Shown: positions 22,724 to 32,910 of the stretch, piece by piece
How positions within the stretch are numbered: the first letter of the stretch is position 1
How the letters are laid out: each line of letters starts with the position of its first letter
From: Chelonoidis abingdonii
Taxonomy: Eukaryota > Chordata > Testudines > Testudinidae
DNA: 64,000 bases
Assembly (NCBI RefSeq): GCF_003597395.2
Contig: NC_133778.1
Coordinates: 16,845,566-16,909,565, forward strand
Reading direction: 5' to 3'
Notes under the pieces: model-generated
What the model saw: only the letters and a program-made list of their open reading frames with translations
Databases searched by the model: none
Told to the model about the DNA's origin: nothing
Program-made: the position numbers and the translations under genes

Positions 22724-23621
22724 TCAAGGGGTAGCTTGCAGACTCTGGATGATCACCACCATTGCCTGGAACCGGGGCAGCGGTAAGCAGGCCCTGGTGA
22801 GGTTGGAGTCCAGGGTGGCACCAATAAAGTCCATCCTCTGAGTGGGAATCAGAGTGGATTTTTCTGCATTGATCATTAGGCCCAGATGTAGGAAAAGGTC
22901 CTTGACAATGCCAATGTGATGGATCACCTGTGCCTCAGAGGTTCCTCGGATGAGCCAGTCATCTAGATACGGAAAAACATGTACCCGACAGCGGCGGAGG
23001 TGAGCGGTGACTACAGCCATGCATTTTGTGAATACTCTTGGGGTCGTAGAGAAACCGAATGGTAGGACCGCAAACTGAAAATGTTGGCAGTTGACTACGA
23101 ATCGGAGGAACCTCCCGTGAGGTGGGAAGATGGCTATGTGAAAATACGCATCTTTCATGTCGAGGGCGGCATACCAGTCTCCAGGATCCAGGGATGGGAT
23201 GATGGTCCCCAAGGATACCATACGGAACTTCAACTTTATTATGTATTTGTTGAGTTCCCGCAGGTCCAGGATAGGTCGGAAACCCCCTTTTGCCTTGGGG
23301 ATTAGGAAGTATCAGGAGTAAAACCCTGTGCCCCATTCGTGTTCCGGTATCTCCTCTATGGCTCCTTTGGCGAGGAGCATCCGCACCTCCTGGAGGAGGA
23401 GTTGCTCGTGAGAGGGGTCCCTGAAGAGGGACGAGAAAGGGAGGTGGAAAGGGGGGCGTGAAATAAATTGGAGGTGATACCCAAATTCCGGCGTGCGTAA
23501 GACCCAGCGATCCGAAGTTATAGCCAGGACCACGCAGGGAGGAAAAGGGAGAGGTGGTTGGAGAAAGGAGGGAACGGATCGTTTGACGACACTGGTATGA
23601 CGTCCTCGGGCGCACCTTCAA
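22724..23621 (-). pseudogene. DIRS reverse transcriptase
   Basis: The main frame (22724-23233) shows DIRS reverse transcriptase motifs in order: LDMKDAYFHIAI, FLRFVVNCQHFQFAVLPFGF, TPRVFTKCM and the catalytic box YLDDWLI, then a LGLMINAEKSTL block. The upstream part of the domain lies in a shifted frame (22959-23621), and in the frame at 23312-23533 (LLQEVRMLLAKGAIEEIP). So the gene carries frameshifts. The catalytic Asp pair is kept. Confidence 0.85.
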
Positions 23622-24192
23622 AAGGAGGGTTTCGGCCCTGTGAAAGGTTTGGGGGGACCTTGGTTCTGGCCCCCTTGGTTGCCTGACTGCCTCCAGCGAC
23701 CGGTTCTACCCCACCTTCTAGCAAAGTCCTGTCTCTGCCTGGGCTGAGGGTAAGAGCGGTGTGGCTGGGGGCGGAACGGCCTGCGCTGAGTCACTAGCGT
23801 ATGCATGCCCAGTAAGTCCATGCGCCTCGCGTCTTTTGATTTTGGGGCTCGGGACTGCTGGTCATGGCGTTCCCTCTCGTTGACCGACTGGACAACTAGG
23901 GAGCAAGGAGGGGGATGGACGTACAAATATTCGTAGCCCTTGGAGGGCACCATATATTTACATTCCACTCCCTGGGCAGCAGGTGGAACAGAGGCCAGAG
24001 ACTGCCAGATTGTGTTGGCATTGGTCTGGATCGTCCATATAAAGGGGAGGGTCACTCTCGTGGGGGCATCCGATGTTAAGATGTCCACACTGGGTCTTCT
24101 ACCTCCGGGACCTCCTCTACTGGCAAGTTCATGTTCTGTGCAACAAGCCTGAGGAGAGCCTGGTGGGCCCTCAGGTCGATTGGTGGAGGGCC
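23618..24192 (-). pseudogene. DIRS gag, part after the LTR insertion
   Basis: The frame reads PPIDLRAHQALLRLVAQNMN at its start, then a region with FIWTIQTNANTIWQSLASVP and KGYEYLYVHPPP, and ends in a basic, Gly/Gln-rich tail. It matches the second half of DIRS gag proteins. The solo LTR at 24193-25125 splits it from the first half, which ends in EAVAGTSAGGP. Confidence 0.7.
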
Positions 24193-25125
24193 TGTCATAG
24201 TATTCTTTCCCCAATCTGAATCTGAAAATGAGGTACTAGCATGAATTCCTCTAAGCTTAATCACCAGCTTAGATCTGATACGCTGCCACAAATCAGGACT
24301 TTGAGTGCCTGATAAACTCTGGTCTCCCCAAAACCTTCCCTGGGGACCCCCAAGACCCAGACCCCCTGGATCTTAATACAAGGAAAGTAAACTCTTTCCC
24401 TCACTAGTGGCCTCTCTTAGGCTTTCCTCCCTGGGTTCACTGGAAGATCATTGGATTCACTTCCTTTGAATCTTAACAGAGGGTTTCCCGTCCCCTCCTC
24501 TTTCCTCACCCAGAGGCAATACAGATGTCAAGCTCGTGATATCTAAACAGGGATTCCCCTTCCCCTCCCTTCTTCTCCCTGTCCCACTCACTTCCCTGGT
24601 TAAGTTACAGGACTCAATTCCCTTGAGCCTCACACAACGGGAAAAATCAAACAGGTCTTAAAAAGCAAACTTTTTAATAAAAGAAAAAAAGTTAAAAGTT
24701 ATCTCTGTAATCTAGATGGTAAATTATTACAGGGTCTTCAGTTTAATAGACAATGGAGAAAACAGGCCTTCTCCGCGCAAATACAATTTAAAACTTCAGC
24801 CAAATTACAATTCAAACTCTACCGCCAGATACACAGTTTGCAAATGCAGAAAACAATCAAAGACTATTAATGCCTTATCTACTCATACTCACTATTCTGA
24901 ATATATAAGAGACTGTAGCAGGGAGATTGGCAAGAAACCTGGTTGCACGTCTAGTCCCTTTCAGGACTCAGAGAAAACAAAACAAAACCCAAAAAACACA
25001 ACAAAGGCTTCCCTCCACCAAGATTTGAAAGTATCTTGTTTCCTGATTGGTCCGCTGGTCAGGTGTTGTTTGTTAACCCTTTCCAGGTAAAAGAGACATT
25101 AACCGTTAACTATCTGTTTATGACA
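24193..25125 (-). mobile_element. Solo LTR of an endogenous retrovirus, inserted in the DIRS gag
   Basis: The 933-bp segment begins TGTCATA and ends TATGACA on either strand, as LTRs do (TG...CA). It is flanked by the 5-bp duplication GGGCC (24188-24192 and 25126-25130), and the DIRS gag reading joins across it. Orientation is inferred from the T-rich pyrimidine stretch and the TATTAAAAAG-type text read on the minus strand, so the strand is less certain. No internal retroviral genes are present: an LTR-LTR recombination product or remnant. Confidence 0.85.
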
Positions 25126-25130
25126 GGGCC

Positions 25131-26572
25131 TCCTGCCGATGTTCCAGCCACCGCCTCATCAGGGGAGGAGGATGAGGAGAGACCCAGGACAAGCGGGTCA
25201 GTTGAGGGCTCCTCTTGGTGGACAGCCTCTGTCTCCCTAGGGATCCTGAAGTCCTGTGGCTGGACCGACACTTCCTCTGAAACAGAAGGAGGAGGGCGGC
25301 TAATAGTGGGTTCCGGCACCCAGTGTTCTGGTGTGGCAGAACGCGATGGGCCTGGATGTGTACTTTGGGCCTGATGATATGCCCAGGGTGTGCAAAATGC
25401 CCATTGTTGAGGTCCGTGATCCTGAGCCTGGGGCTCGTGGAATAGCACGATGGGCCATCCGTATCCCTGTCTTGGGTATATGCACTGTCCGCCTGGAAAG
25501 ACCCGGAAGGGTGCCAGGACGGCCAGGGAGGAGCTGAGAGGCCGTGGTAAGGGTCCATCTATCTCGCCATCAGTGATCTCCTTGGCACCGAGGATCGGTA
25601 CCTGGAATCATACCAGTGCCGAGAACGAGACTGGAGACCTGCGTGGTGCCAGGAGGTCGACCTGGATCTCGAAGATCTACGACTTGAATGGCTGCAAGAG
25701 TCGTGGTACCGGGAGCTGGAGCAGTACCGAGAGTACCGTGGAGGCCGAAATGTCGATCTGTGCCGCGAGTACGACCGGTACCGGACAGGCGAGCGGTGCC
25801 AGAACTGCTAGCGGCGTCGGGATCGTGATCATCTATAAGACCGTGAATGGTGCCGGGATCTGGATCATGATCGGTGCCAGTCAGCCAGGCCGACTGAAGG
25901 AGGTCTCATTATAGCCGGCTTGCCTCTGGAGTGTAGTACCCACACCAGCGGTGCCGGGGGTTGAGGCAGGACAGACTCCGTCAAGGAGAAAAGATCCCTG
26001 GCTGTGGAGAACGTCTCCGGAGTAGAGGGGACCGTAAGCTCAACCACAGGCCTCGGCAGGGAGCTCTCAGGGACTGGACTCGATGGCCCTCGTGGGACCG
26101 GAGTCGACGGTACTGCAGCAGTCGGTGCAGCAGCAGGTGCAGGTGCCGGGCGGTCCGACCGAGGCTGCATCTGCAGCGCCGAGGGGACAGAGGCAGCGGA
26201 GGACCTTGACTTCTTCTGCTTTGGCGAGACAGATTGGTGCCGAGCAGGTCCCTGTGCCAGAGAAGGCCAGTGCCGCAGCGTCTTCGTGGTGCCGGGACGG
26301 TCCGGTGCCGGAGGAATGCTGCTAGTGGAGTGCTCCGTGCTCGGTGCCAAGGACGGAGGGTTCAAAGCGGCTTCCATGAAGAGATTCTTTAAGCGAAAGT
26401 CTCTCTCTTTCTTTGTCCTCAGTTGAAATGCCTTGCAAGTATGGCACTTATCTGTAATGTGCGATTGCCCAAGGCACTTTAGACATGTGCCCTGGGGATC
26501 GCTTGTGGGCATCGGCTTATGGCAGGCCAAGCATGGTTTAAGAACCGGTGAACCGGGCATGGGCCTCGGCAC
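25131..26572 (-). pseudogene. DIRS gag, first half
   Basis: The longest frame (25865-26572) begins MPRPMPGSPVLKPCLACHKP and holds a cysteine cluster, CLACHKPMPTSDPQGTCLKCL then HITDKCHTC, seen near the start of many DIRS gag proteins. A Ser/Pro-rich region follows. Downstream the text continues in other frames (25110-25558), ending near SSSSPDEAVAGTSAGGP, where the solo LTR enters. Frame changes make this a pseudogene. Plus-strand open frames over the same bases are shadows of its high-GC repetitive codons. Confidence 0.75.
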
Positions 26573-26760
26573 CGGCTGCGGGGAAAGGGCTAATGCCCAA
26601 ACCCCGCTAAACTATACACACTAACTATCTAAGAACTATCTAACTATAACTATAGATAAAACCAACTATATACAACAAGATAACAAAGAAACAAGGAGTA
26701 GCTAGGGAAGTGGAGGACAGCTAAGCCGCGCTCCACTGTTCCAACGACCAACACGGGCGA

Positions 26761-26927
26761 TAAGAAGGAACTGAGGAGCGGTTGGGTCAGCAGGGGTATA
26801 TATCCGGCACCAAGGCGGCGCCACTCCAGGGGGCGACCCAGCCGACCCACTGGGGGTTGCTAGGGTAAAAATCTTCTGACGAACGTGCACGCAGCGCGCG
26901 CACACCTAACTGGAATGGATATGAGCA
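26761..26927 (-). repeat. DIRS right inverted terminal repeat
   Basis: On the minus strand it reads TGCTCATATCCATTCCAG and then AGATTTTTACCCTAGCAACC, matching the left repeat at 20366-20530. Confidence 0.85.
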
Positions 26928-27067
26928 AGCACTCAAAGGAGAAATTGTTGTTCCTGAAATGATAGATCTTAAATACTTGGCTCAAATATCAACTATCATT
27001 GCAACACTCAAAGATAGGACAACATAGTTGTCCTGGGCTTTTATAGCTGCTAGCAAAAAATGGAAAC

Positions 27068-27540
27068 ACAAGGTATGTTTACACTGCACATTCCTTATGG
27101 CAGCATGTAGAGGACATATACTACATTCTCTCCCAGCATGGGTATAATCAGCAGAGGCACTTAGGTGAGTAAAGATATGCCTGAATCCTGTGGGTATGTA
27201 CCTATGTGACTCTCTACACACTCAAGCGGTGCCTCCTCTGTCTACACTGCTATTTTTATCAGTGTAGGGCCCAACTGCCTCCCTGCTGCCAGAGCCTTTC
27301 CCCACTGCAGGGAAGCTCCCAGCAGTGGATAAAGGCTCCAACAGCTCCTTGCTAGCCAAGCCGTTCCCTGTCACAGGGAGTTGCCTGAGATTTTCCCGGC
27401 TGCCGCCTCTCTGACACGTGTAGCTACACAGCACAGCATGCACAGTGGTGTCCCACAATGGACATAGCCTGCTTTTCGCTGCGGCATGTAGCCATGCACA
27501 CCCTACGCAACGCTGACATAGGCATAGCCACAGAGTTATA
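27068..27540. mobile_element. DNA transposon remnants, 'GTNTACACTGC' type
   Basis: AAGGTATGTTTACACTGCACA at the left and CTGTCTACACTGCTATTTTTATCAGTGTAGGGC in the middle are terminal and subterminal parts of foldback DNA elements. The right part, GCATAGCCACAG near 27525, resembles the opposite end. I cannot tell whether this is one element or two adjoining ones. Confidence 0.5.
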
Positions 27541-28423
27541 CTCTGAGCAAAATTACTACCTGAAGTGTTTGAATTTTGGAGGAAATGCTAAAATGGTTTC
27601 TTAACGAGTTTGTTATTGACTCACAACCAGTGTTGCTCCATTGGATTTTCTATTCAAGCAAGGTTATTTGTGTTGCAATTTGCTTGGAGACCTGAAAACA
27701 GCTTAGCTTTAATAAATAATAATATAAAACAATACCAATTACAGTAGCCTGGGAACAGAACTCAGACTAGGGAAGAGTCAGGTCAGTCTGTGTAGCACTC
27801 TGGGTTACTACAGTTCCCTTCTCTTTTGCAATTGCCAAGTCCTAATTCTCTAGACTCCAGCACATGCAGGATACTCGCGTACAGTCCCTTTACACAGAAC
27901 CAGAACCACATAACTCCCCTAGAAACACATTTTTGTACCCTCATTCTAGGATCCACTTATTTATTGTAATTTTTATTTTTAACCCTTCCAAGCTACCTCA
28001 CTCCTTCTGCTCATCTGGCCTGGGCCCCATTCCTGTCCCTTCACAGCAGCCACCTGTTGCAAGAGCCTTCTTCTTCGCAGCACCTGTCATCTCACTTCCT
28101 GTCTCTTGCTTCACTGACTCTCTGCCCACTTTTAGACCTCACCTGGCTTGCATAGCCTAGTCCCAGTTATTACTCTGTCTGTGCTTTCAGTCACTTGACT
28201 TAAATAATATAATAAAGTTCAAAACTTTTTACCATACAGTTTATATCAAAGATTATACACAAAAGGGACCTGATCCTGCCACCCTTTTCCATGAGAGTTT
28301 TTGTTTCTCATGTGAAAAGGGTAGTTAAATTCAATGGGATTTGCGTCTAATGCTTTGCCTGCAACAGGAAATAGCCTGGAATAGCTATTCCACAATAGCT
28401 CCCCATGTGAATGCTTAACCCAC
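27541..28423. other. Intergenic, nothing recognised
   Basis: No exon or recognised transposon is seen. Confidence 0.45.
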
Positions 28424-28665
28424 ACTGTCTACCCTGGGAACTTACATCAGCATAACTAGGCCTCTCAGGGGTGTGGCTTTTTCACACCCCTGAGACGTAG
28501 CTATGCCAGCCTAACCCCCAGTGTAGACAGTGTTAGGCCAATGCAAGAATTCTTCCATCAATGGAAGTGGAATAACTATAGCACTGCGAGAACCCCTTCC
28601 ATCATTGTAGGGGGTGTCTACACTGAAGCACTGCAGTTGTAGTGTTTTAAGTGTAGACATAGGCA
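28424..28665. mobile_element. Foldback DNA transposon with a strong hairpin
   Basis: The left 107 bp (28424-28530) folds on itself: TCTCAGGGGTGTG pairs with CACACCCCTGAGA around a short T-rich loop, with outer arms TGTCTAC and GTAGACA. A further TGTCTACACTGAAG and AAGTGTAGACATAG lie at 28614-28665. The arrangement is that of a common turtle 'TGTCTACACTG' DNA element. A related, AT-richer stretch ends TGTAGACAAACCCCTAG near 28803. Confidence 0.7.
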
Positions 28666-28803
28666 CTTTTAGGGTATGTGGGTTTAGCTTACTCCACTTA
28701 CATGAAACCACACAAAGGCATTCTTCATTTGAAATACCTATTGCACTTTAAATTAGCTCCCTAGCTTATTTTGCAATAGTTTCCCCATGTAGACAAACCC
28801 CTA

Positions 28804-29802
28804 GTTAATACTTCACAAATTCCTAATGGGGGAACAGAATGTTACATGGGTCCTCTATTCAGAATCCCTTGCAGCCCAGGGAATAAAACATGCTGCCCCC
28901 TTGCATGGATCTGACCAAATCTATGCTAGTTCTAAGAGGCAGAGTCTGCTCTCTTCTTTGAAAAGAAAGTTACAGCTACATCACAGTTGGGACATATCCA
29001 GAACTGCTATAACAGTGCAAATGAAAAGGGTACTATTTATCACTTCACAGCCTGCATGACATTCACTTTGTGCAAAACCTCAGCTTTCATTTCAGAAAGA
29101 AGTTTCTACTGATCACTAGAAAGAAAACCTTCCAAATGTGAACAGAGGGTAAACGGATACAAGGCTGCCTTCCTGAGTCTGCAGCCAGCCTGAAACAATG
29201 GCTCAGAGAGGTGTGAACGCCTCTGTCCCCTATTAATCTCACTCCAGTGAGAATTAAACACAACCCTTTAGGGTCAACATTAACGTTCATCGTTGCTGAT
29301 CACTTTTATGAATGGAATGGGTGGGAAAAAGCCCCAGGTGCTGAGAAATTAGGAATTGCGGAGAGGAAAGGAATGCAGAGGGAAGAAAGGAGAGAATGAA
29401 AAGGATTAGGGAGAGCAAGAGAAATGAAAGTGAAAAGGAAAAGTGGGGTGGTGGTCCCAGGAGGGGGCCACATGCTTTCCCACTGAGTGATACCGAATGT
29501 GAAAACAAAGTACTTAATAAAGAATAGTAATTAATAAGTTGAGTTACTGTCAAATTCTATATTTGATCTTTGTAAAAATTATCCATTGACATCAATGGGA
29601 GCATGTTATCCTAAATATATACTCTGGCCCATGAATCATGCCTAAAAATGGAATTTGGCCTTCGCTGACTGACACCTGAAAATCTTGTGACATTTTAGAT
29701 GCCATGGCATGGTTGCAACTGTAATATGAACGATATTCACACTCAAGCTAGAGGGAAATGCTAGGAGGCAAATACAGTGGCTGCCACTTAATAGGAATCC
29801 TG
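28804..29802. other. Intergenic, nothing recognised
   Basis: A purine-rich stretch (29330-29450, ggaaagaaggagagaat-like) is the only structure. No gene is supported. Confidence 0.45.
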
Positions 29803-30262
29803 ATATTATCAACTTCCATTGGGTAGCAACATTTTCTAATCTCGCCCCACTTACTTTAATGTTACTAAGATTTGGATATTGGCAACTTTCTGATGTGCCT
29901 CCCCTGTCTGCAGCCCTGCAAGTCTGCCTGTGGCTGGGAGGGGAGGCTGCAGGCAGGGCAGCAGTGGAAAGGTTTGCAGGGCTGCAAGAACTGAGACATG
30001 CCAAGCCCAGCCTCCTCTACTGTACAGCCCCGCAACCCCCAAATGGAAAGCCTCAGCATCTGGGCTGCATCCCCCCTGCTACCCTGCATGTAGCTGCCCC
30101 TCCCAGATGCAGGCAGGTTTGTGGCCAGACAGGGAGAGGTACCACACATGTCCCAGTACTTCATTCCCTGGCTGCAACCCCCAGATTTACTTTCTGCTTA
30201 TTAGCAACCTTTGGATAATAGCAACTTTTTGCTGGGAACTGAGAGGTTGCTAACAAGTGGAA
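29803..30262. mobile_element. Possible DNA transposon with GC-rich centre
   Basis: The outer ends are loosely inverted: CCACTTAATAGGAATCC near the left and, read in reverse from the right, CCACTTGTTAGCAACC. AGCAAC-type motifs (gtagcaac, ttggcaac, aatagcaac, gttgctaac) recur through both flanks around a GC-rich centre. The layout resembles Tigger-like elements such as 56101-57454, but no target-site duplication was found. Confidence 0.4.
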
Positions 30263-31467
30263 TCCATGGTAGGAGGGAAAGAGAAGGGTAAAAGACTCAG
30301 AAAATCTGAAGACCAAAGTCTTCAGTGGGAACAAATATCTTTCTTGACTATCCTATAGCTGAATATTTATAGCACTGTATCGATAAGGTGCAGGAATAAT
30401 ACAAACAGCTAGTGATACAGCAGAAGCAAGGTACTACCACAAAGTACATTGCATATAGCATGAAATATGCCTTCTAGTCGGGGCTATTACGTTATAACTA
30501 GCATAATGAGAAGTGTCATTGGTTCCACCCACTACTGTTTTTTTCCAGTGGTCACTCATTCAATGCAGTGGTCATGAGTGCTCTACATCTCTAATGTAGT
30601 TTTGATAGCAAAGAAAATCGCCTGCATGCTATCTTGGCTACAAGAATAAGAAAGGTTCATTCAGATAATCAGTATTTCTTGGTGTATCTGATCCAGAAAG
30701 AGGGAAATCCCAGCAATGAGCAAATCTCTTTGGTCTGAAAATCCAGTTTTAAATCTTACAAGTTCAGGGTTTCAGCCAGTCTGAAAAACAGCAAGGACAG
30801 GCTCTTCTTGTGGTATGTTACCAGTCATAACTCTGTACATATCTGTACTAGCAAGTTCCCTCCACAAACATACATCATATTCAGCTGACCTACTCTGTGA
30901 AAGGTAGGGCAGCAAATTAAAATAATGCCTTGTTTCTTCTTTTCACCTTAATCCTTTTACTACATCATTGCAAAGCTTCAGCCCCATCCTCAGCCAGACA
31001 CAGAGACAAAGAAGTGTGCAGTTCACAGCTCGCTACGATGCAAAGCAAGAGCACCACCATTTGGTTAAATAAGGTTACCGTCAAAGGCTCTGGCATATAT
31101 TTACTAGCTCTGGTTGAACAGTATCGTTATCACAGAACTGACCATAACACAGAAATGGGTAACAGATTTGTAAGACCACGTTTCAATGCTGTTACTACGT
31201 AAATGTTCAAAATGACCCTATTCAAAAAAATCACACTTCATTAAAACAAAAAAATACATTTTAATTTTTCTGTCAAGTTTTTCCTGACTGACCCTTGACG
31301 GAAGTACCAATGAATATTCCCAAGAACAGGATGCAAAAGCTACGTCTGCCTCTTCCACTCCTTCAACGTAGAGCATTCTTTGACCACATTTACATCAGTA
31401 GGCAATAGCCCCATTATTCTGGTTTATCTTCTACTATGCAGTGGGCCAGTGGACGTTGTGTTGCATC
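30263..31467. other. Intergenic, nothing recognised
   Basis: No exon or clear repeat is seen downstream of FASTKD2 in this part. Confidence 0.45.
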
Positions 31468-32165
31468 ACAGAATCATAGGACTGGAAGGGACCTTGAGAG
31501 GTCATCCAGACCAGTCCCCTGCACTCGTGGCAGGACTAAATATTATCTAGACCACCCCACACAGGTGTTTGTCCAACCTGCTGTTAAAAATCTCCAATGA
31601 TGGAGATTCCACAACATCCCTAAGCAATTTATTCCAGTGCTTAACCACCCTGACAGTTGGTAAGTTTTTTCTAATATCCAATCTAAACCTCCCCTGCTGC
31701 AATTAAAGCCTATTGCTTCTTGTCCTACCCTCAGATGTTAAGAAAAACAAATTTTCTTCCTCCTTGCAACAACCTTTTACATACTTGAAAACTTATCATG
31801 CCCCTCTCAGTCTTCTCTTTTCCAGATTAAACAAACCCAGTTTTTTTCAATCTTCCCTCATAAGTCATGTTTTCTAGACCTTTAAATCATTTCTGTTGCT
31901 CTTCTCTGGACTCTCTCCAATTTGTCCACATCCTTCCTGAAATGTGGCACCCAGAACTGGACACAATACTCCAGCTGAGGCCTAATCAGAGCAGAGTACA
32001 GCGGAAGAATTACTTCTCACGTCTTGCTTACAACACTCCTGCTAATACATCCCAGAAGGATATTTGCTTTTTTTTTTTTTTTTGCAACAGCTTGTGGTCC
32101 ACTATGACCCCTTGATCCCTTTCCGCAGTACTCCTTCCTAGGCAGACATTTCATCATGTGATGAA
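31468..32165 (-). mobile_element. CR1 LINE 3' end
   Basis: It begins AGAATCATAGGACTGGAAGG, the reverse complement of the typical CR1 3' terminus, and continues with GTCCAACCTGCTGTTAAAAA, ATTCCACAACATCCCTAAGC and ACCCAGAACTGGACACAATAC. This is non-coding or broken CR1 3' sequence lying just beyond the FASTKD2 3' end. Confidence 0.9.
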
Positions 32166-32640
32166 TCAAACTAAGTATTGTGCAATAGCTGTAAGAAGTC
32201 TTGGAAAAGCTAATACTGAAACATAAGCAGGTATCACAAGGCAGTTTATACGAGGGACAGGATCTTACATCTATGAGTCTCAGAGCACTTTGTAACAGGG
32301 GGAAAGGCTTCAGACTGAAGAAAAAACATGGAGCATATACAATCATTTGCTGTCCCAGACTTCTGAAAACGAGACGAGAATATTATTTTTTGAGTTACAA
32401 ACTTGTCCAGAGATTTGGGAGTTTCAATTTTCCACTCCAGTCAATATCTAATGATTTACTGCTTTTCTGGCTGGAGTTCTTACTGAAAGCTAATGACAGA
32501 TTGACGCATGTTGTTCCATTCTCACTACAGCGAGAGCAGTCATGATCCCAACTGCTCTGAAAGATTGTCACAGATCCCCAGTTCAAGAACACATGAGAAG
32601 TTTAGCCCACTGGAGTAAGCCTATATGTAATTTAAAAAAA

Positions 32641-32668
32641 AGATAGATAGATAGATAGATAGATAGAT
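32641..32668. repeat. (AGAT)n microsatellite
   Basis: Seven or so AGAT units in a row, shortly after the FASTKD2 stop codon on the minus-strand side. A 21-base T run follows at 32687-32707. Confidence 0.9.
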
Positions 32669-32910
32669 GAGATATTTTCAACACTCTTTTTTTTTTTTTT
32701 TTTTTTTAAAGTCAATTATTGTTTAAGGAGCTTTAGCAAGAACTGCTTCTATTGCTAAAGAACTCCTTCAGTAGATATAGTTGAATTTACAAACTTTCTA
32801 CAGGATACAGTGTCTTGAGGCATTTTTCAGGAATATATGAAAATGCTTCCCTCTTCTTGTGAACAGCTGTGATGGGAAAATAGCAGGGGATCTGAAGATC
32901 CCAGTCCATT

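Larger units (their letters stand above)
20320..26945 (-). mobile_element. DIRS-type tyrosine-recombinase retrotransposon, nearly full length, broken
   Basis: Read on the minus strand the order is gag, reverse transcriptase, RNase H, tyrosine recombinase: the DIRS layout. The ends are inverted, not direct, repeats (20366-20530 against 26761-26927), and a further inverted segment lies inside the 3' end (about 20326-20390 against 20556-20615), as DIRS elements need for circular intermediates. DIRS elements make no target-site duplication and none is seen. Stops and frame changes split every gene, and a solo LTR (24193-25125) sits in gag, so the copy is dead. Such elements replicate through RNA and integrate by a recombinase instead of an integrase. 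Confidence 0.9.

Noticed and set aside
25450..26426. Plus-strand frames of 124-154 codons opposite the DIRS gag
   Set aside because: They are shadows of the minus-strand gag, rich in repeated R, G and T codons, with no domain.
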